In this document: positions 60,643 through 64,000 of the stretch, in pieces
Numbering within the stretch: position 1 is the first letter of the stretch
Layout: each line of letters opens with the position of its first letter
Origin: Lachnospiraceae bacterium
GTDB lineage: Bacteria; Bacillota; Clostridia; Lachnospirales; Lachnospiraceae
Assembly: GCA_902363135.1 (NCBI GenBank)
Contig: CABIZF010000003.1
Coordinates: 62,001-126,000 of the forward strand
Direction of reading: 5' to 3'
DNA length: 64,000 nt
Translations under genes and position numbers: made by a program
The notes under the pieces: model-generated
What the model was told of the DNA's origin: nothing
The model's database searches: none
The model's input: the letters and a program-made list of their open reading frames with translations, nothing else

Positions 60643-60770
60643 CTTCTTCTCCTTATCATGCAGCGAGCCAGATCCGAATGACCTGGCTTATCCACTGCGT
60701 TTCTTCTTTTTTACTTCGTTATTCACCACCCGGATACCGCATGGGTGGATGCTGCTCCCGGCTCTGTTGC

Positions 60771-62141
60771 CTACTTCCCGGTCAGTTGCTCTACGAGCTT
60801 TTCAAAATGCATAAAATGAGACGCCTTGACGAGGATTGTATCCCCTTTCTGAAGCTGCCCATCCAGATCGTGCAGAATTTCCTGCAGGCTGTCATAGCAA
60901 ACAACATCCGCATTTGGATACTCCGCTAAAATTCCATCCGCGATGTTTTTCGCCAACGGTCCTACCACAAGAAAACGGTCAATGTCCAGCGATGCTGCGT
61001 AGCTTCCGACTTCCCGGTGCAGCTCCTGTTCCTTAGCGCCAAGCTCTCCCATATCTCCGAGAATTGCGACCTTCCGTCCGAGTGCGTCGGCCAGCACCAA
61101 AAGAGAGGACTTCATCGAAACCGGATTGGCATTGTAGCAGTCATCAATGATCGTATAATCATCTGTCTGAACGATATGAAACCGTCCCGCTACCGGCTGC
61201 AGGCTCTCGATTCCGTCCTGAATCTGTCTCAGTGTCAGGCCATACTGCAGGCCGACTGCGGTACCGGCCAGCGCATTTAATACCATATGAAGCCCCGGAA
61301 TCGGTATCTTTACCTCAAAGCTGCCCTGCGGTGTGTGGATTCGGCAGGAAATCCCGTTCAGCCCCTGTGCCTGCACATGATCTGCCCATATGCCATCCTC
61401 TTTTTCAAAGCCAAAGAATACCGGGCGGATCCCTTTTACTTCCTGAATCGCAGAAAGCTTATCGTCTTCCCCGTTCAGAATAACGTGCCCATTCTCCGGC
61501 AGAAAATCAAAAATTTCAGATTTTGCGCGCAATACACCGTCGCGATCCCCTAAAAATTCCAGATGGCACTGTCCGATATTCGTGATCACACACGTATCCG
61601 GCTTCGCGATTTCGGCGAGCTCATGCATCTCACCAAAATGACTGATCCCCATCTCAAGCACCGCGATCTCATCTTCTTCTGTCAGCCGGAAAATGGTAAG
61701 CGGCAGACCAAGATTGTTATTAAAATTACCGGCCGTCTTTAACGTGCGGTATTTCTGTGATAATACGGACGCAACCATTTCCTTTGTGCTTGTCTTCCCG
61801 ACACTGCCTGTGATGCCGACGACCGGAATAGCAAGCTGCTTCCGGTAGTACCCGGCAATCGCACCGAGCGCCCGGACCGTGTCTTCTACTATGATATAAT
61901 TCCCCTGCTCTGTCACCGGCTGCTTTTCTGAAATCACACACAGCGCACCCGCCTCCAGTACCCCCGGAATAAAGTCATGTCCGTCGACGCGCTCGCCTTT
62001 GATTGCCGCGAACACCCCGCCCTGCTCTGCTTTCCGGCTGTCCGTCGTGATCGAGATCGCTTCCTTTTTGATATCCTCCGGATTTCCAATGTATACGCCA
62101 TGGCACGCCTCTGCCATCGCCTGTAAAGTCATATACTTCAT
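60771..62141 (-). CDS. murF: UDP-N-acetylmuramoyl-tripeptide--D-alanyl-D-alanine ligase
   Basis: 456 residues. Mur ligase ATP loop G-I-T-G-S-V-G-K-T-S-T-K near 110-121, then N-F-N-N-x-L-G-L-P-L-T, I-D-D-C-Y-N-A-N-P and V-A-I-L-G-D-M-G-E-L-G. It adds D-Ala-D-Ala to the muramyl tripeptide. It overlaps ddl by 4 bp, so the two enzymes of the dipeptide route are translationally coupled. Confidence 0.95.
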   Translation of the reverse strand: MKYMTLQAMAEACHGVYIGNPEDIKKEAISITTDSRKAEQGGVFAAIKGERVDGHDFIPGVLEAGALCVISEKQPVTEQGNYIIVEDTVRALGAIAGYYRKQLAIPVVGITGSVGKTSTKEMVASVLSQKYRTLKTAGNFNNNLGLPLTIFRLTEEDEIAVLEMGISHFGEMHELAEIAKPDTCVITNIGQCHLEFLGDRDGVLRAKSEIFDFLPENGHVILNGEDDKLSAIQEVKGIRPVFFGFEKEDGIWADHVQAQGLNGISCRIHTPQGSFEVKIPIPGLHMVLNALAGTAVGLQYGLTLRQIQDGIESLQPVAGRFHIVQTDDYTIIDDCYNANPVSMKSSLLVLADALGRKVAILGDMGELGAKEQELHREVGSYAASLDIDRFLVVGPLAKNIADGILAEYPNADVVCYDSLQEILHDLDGQLQKGDTILVKASHFMHFEKLVEQLTGK

Positions 62142-63190
62142 CTCTTCTGCCCTCTCGCCTTCATGGATACTTCAATCAGAAGCTCACAGAGCTCCGGAAA
62201 TGCGATCCCGACCGCTGCCGCCTCCTGCGGAAGCAGACTCGTCGGTGTCATGCCGGGAAGCGTGTTTGCCTCAAGGCAGTACATCCGCCCCTGTTCATCC
62301 ATCATAAAATCCATCCTGCCATAACCGGACAGCTGCAGCGCCTCATATGCTTTCACCGCATAGGACTGCATCTGCTCTGTCTGCTCCTTTGAAAGCTCCG
62401 CCGGACAGGTCTCGATGGTCGCACCCGCCGTATATTTATTCTGGTAGTCATAAAATCCTTCCACCGGAGCGATCTCAATGATCGGATACGCCTTTCCGTC
62501 AATGACCCCGGCAGAAAACTCCCGGCCATGAATATAAGCTTCCACAATCACCTCATTTTCATAGCTAAAGGCAGCCGAAAGTGCTTCCTGATACTCCTCT
62601 TCGGTATGAGCAATCGTCACTCCGACGCTTGAACCGCCGCAGCACGGCTTCACAATACACGGAAGTCCTACACCATTTTCCGCTGCCGCAAGACGCGGAT
62701 TTTCTTTTTTCAATGCGATTCCGGATGCCGTCGGTACGCCGTATGCCTGAAACAGACGCCTGGAAATATTTTTATCCATCGCCATCGCACTTCCAAGGTG
62801 CCCTGATCCTGTATACGGGATACGCAGCAGATCAAAGGCAGCCTGTACCGTACCGCCTTCTCCGTCTGCACCGTGCAGCGCCAGAAATACGATATCCGCC
62901 AGCTTACAGAGCTTCAGCACATTCGGGCCAAAAAATTCCCGTCCGGATTTTTTTATTTCTTCGATTTCTTCACTCATACTGCGCATATAATCAGCCGCCG
63001 AGGCGACATCATACTCCTTTGGAAAGCAGTCCTCTGTACACTCCGATGCCACACGTGCATCTCCGCAAAAGACATCGACCAGAATCGCCCGGTGCCCCTT
63101 CTTTCGCAGTGCCTGGCACACGCCGGTTCCCGATACGATCGACACCTCCCGTTCTGGGCTGATTCCTCCGGCCAAAACTACGATATTCAT
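62138..63190 (-). CDS. ddl: D-alanine--D-alanine ligase
   Basis: 350 residues from ATG 63190 (AGGAGGATGAAT). Opening M-N-I-V-V-L-A-G-G-I-S-P-E-R-E-V-S, then A-L-H-G-A-D-G-E-G-G, K-P-C-C-G-G-S-S-V-G (ATP-grasp) and E-A-N-T-L-P-G-M-T near the C-terminus. It makes D-Ala-D-Ala for MurF in the cytoplasm. Confidence 0.95.
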   Translation of the reverse strand: MNIVVLAGGISPEREVSIVSGTGVCQALRKKGHRAILVDVFCGDARVASECTEDCFPKEYDVASAADYMRSMSEEIEEIKKSGREFFGPNVLKLCKLADIVFLALHGADGEGGTVQAAFDLLRIPYTGSGHLGSAMAMDKNISRRLFQAYGVPTASGIALKKENPRLAAAENGVGLPCIVKPCCGGSSVGVTIAHTEEEYQEALSAAFSYENEVIVEAYIHGREFSAGVIDGKAYPIIEIAPVEGFYDYQNKYTAGATIETCPAELSKEQTEQMQSYAVKAYEALQLSGYGRMDFMMDEQGRMYCLEANTLPGMTPTSLLPQEAAAVGIAFPELCELLIEVSMKARGQKR

Positions 63191-63201
63191 ATTCATCCTC
63201 C

Positions 63202-64000
63202 TCACTGAATGATCACGTCCTGCAGATCTTCTCCGGTATACGGAACTCCGTTCTCTGTCACACCGGATGTACTGCCTCCATCAATAATGACGATATCACC
63301 CTGCAACGTACCGGCATTTCCGGCGTCACTTCCATTATTTCCATTTGCTTCTGTATTTCCCTGATTTCCCTGGCTTCCTCCACCGGAAGCCCCATCGATT
63401 GTCTCCTGTGCATAACCGTAATTGATTCCGGAACTGTAGCACACAATCGGAATGCCGACCTCTATATTCTGATAGATTACGGCTACCTTCGCCGTCGGCG
63501 TATTGATACAGCCGTGTGAGCCGGAAGTCTGGTAAATATCACCTCCGTACACACTGCGCCAGCTGTCCGCATCATGAATCCCTACCCCGCCGTAAAACGG
63601 CATCCAGTAATCGACCGGCGTGCTGTAGCCCTCCCCCTTTAACGTCTCGTGCTCCGATTTTCCCACAAGGCAGAAAATCCCCTCCGGGGAGGCATTCCCG
63701 GCGCTGACGTTGCCGGTGACAACCGCCGTCTCCACAAGCAGCGCACCATCTTTATAAAACCACAGCCGCTGATTTGTATAATCGATCTCCACATACGTAT
63801 TGCCAAGGTCATTGTCTCCGCGCGACCCGGCAGACTCATACCAGACCGGCGTGCGTGTCGCAGATTCGCCAAGCATCAGCTGATTGTACAACGCTTCCGT
63901 CTCTGCCTCCCGGTTCATCTGCCATCCATACGTCTGAGCCGTCACATAAACGGTCTCACCGCGTGAGGTCACAAACGGTTCGCTTTTTCCGATCGTATCA
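63202..64000 (-). CDS. L,D-transpeptidase (YkuD) cell-wall protein, C-terminal part (cut by window edge)
   Basis: The frame is open to the right edge (continuing upstream of the T-S-R-G-E-T-V-Y segment), so the start is not visible. The region with G-W-Q-M-N-R-E-A-E-T-E belongs to a peptidoglycan-binding domain. The YkuD domain follows: Y-V-E-I-D-Y-T-N-Q-R-L-W-F-Y, H-D-A-D-S-W-R-S and the catalytic S-H-G-C-I-N-T-P. A Gly/Asn-rich tail of about 70 residues ends the protein. It makes 3-3 crosslinks or anchors proteins to peptidoglycan. Confidence 0.9.
   Translation of the reverse strand, partial: DTIGKSEPFVTSRGETVYVTAQTYGWQMNREAETEALYNQLMLGESATRTPVWYESAGSRGDNDLGNTYVEIDYTNQRLWFYKDGALLVETAVVTGNVSAGNASPEGIFCLVGKSEHETLKGEGYSTPVDYWMPFYGGVGIHDADSWRSVYGGDIYQTSGSHGCINTPTAKVAVIYQNIEVGIPIVCYSSGINYGYAQETIDGASGGGSQGNQGNTEANGNNGSDAGNAGTLQGDIVIIDGGSTSGVTENGVPYTGEDLQDVIIQ

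Overview
The window is a Gram-positive, endospore-forming Clostridia genome, most likely Lachnospiraceae. The evidence is strong AAGGAGG-type ribosome binding sites, spoIIID, sigma-A-type promoters, and a Firmicutes-style murF/ddl/mfd/pth neighbourhood. About 70% of it (1 to ~45.5 kb) is an integrated temperate phage with a contractile tail (PBSX/Mu-like myovirus modules). The left end of the prophage lies outside the window. Its right end abuts the 3' end of guaA.

Prophage late region (1-19.4 kb, all minus strand, read right to left): a consensus promoter at 19.5 kb is followed within ~25 nt by an intrinsic terminator. Then come a sodium:solute symporter, two PAPS-reductase-like (PP-loop) proteins interleaved with two ParB/Srx-type proteins, and the terminase small and large subunits. 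These are followed by portal, F-like head protein, XkdF-like protease, scaffold, decoration protein, major capsid, head-tail connectors, tail sheath, tail tube, a tail assembly chaperone made in two forms by a -1 frameshift, and a tape measure protein cut by the window edge. At least four more intrinsic-terminator hairpins lie inside this operon, which suggests processive antitermination.

Prophage early region (19.5-41.65 kb, minus strand): many small zinc-ribbon or unknown proteins; a phage-encoded DNA clamp (DnaN-like); a RecU-like resolvase; a DUF5131 protein; PcfJ-like and PcfK/AcrIIA9-like proteins (the latter ends in a clamp-binding motif); a methylase-like protein lacking its catalytic motif; a G39P-like helicase loader; a replisome organiser; a single-chain SbcD-SbcC fusion; a probable annealing protein; and HTH regulators. 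A free-standing small RNA gene with its own promoter and terminator is placed against the operon at 39.84-39.99 kb.

Lysogeny region (41.65-45.4 kb, plus strand): repressors, a secreted protein, a type I toxin-antitoxin candidate (a 28-residue membrane peptide plus a convergent antisense RNA), and a tyrosine integrase. Repeats of ACATTTGTT at an exact 13-bp period occur in three control regions.

Host region (45.5-64 kb): guaA; larC and larE of the nickel-pincer nucleotide pathway behind a structured leader; a hypoxanthine-type DNA glycosylase; a hotdog thioesterase; spoIIID; a C39-like protein; a sodium/alanine symporter; a hypothetical protein; a PpiC-like lipoprotein carrying large Glu/Thr/Ala repeats; mfd; pth; murF; ddl; and an L,D-transpeptidase cut by the right edge.
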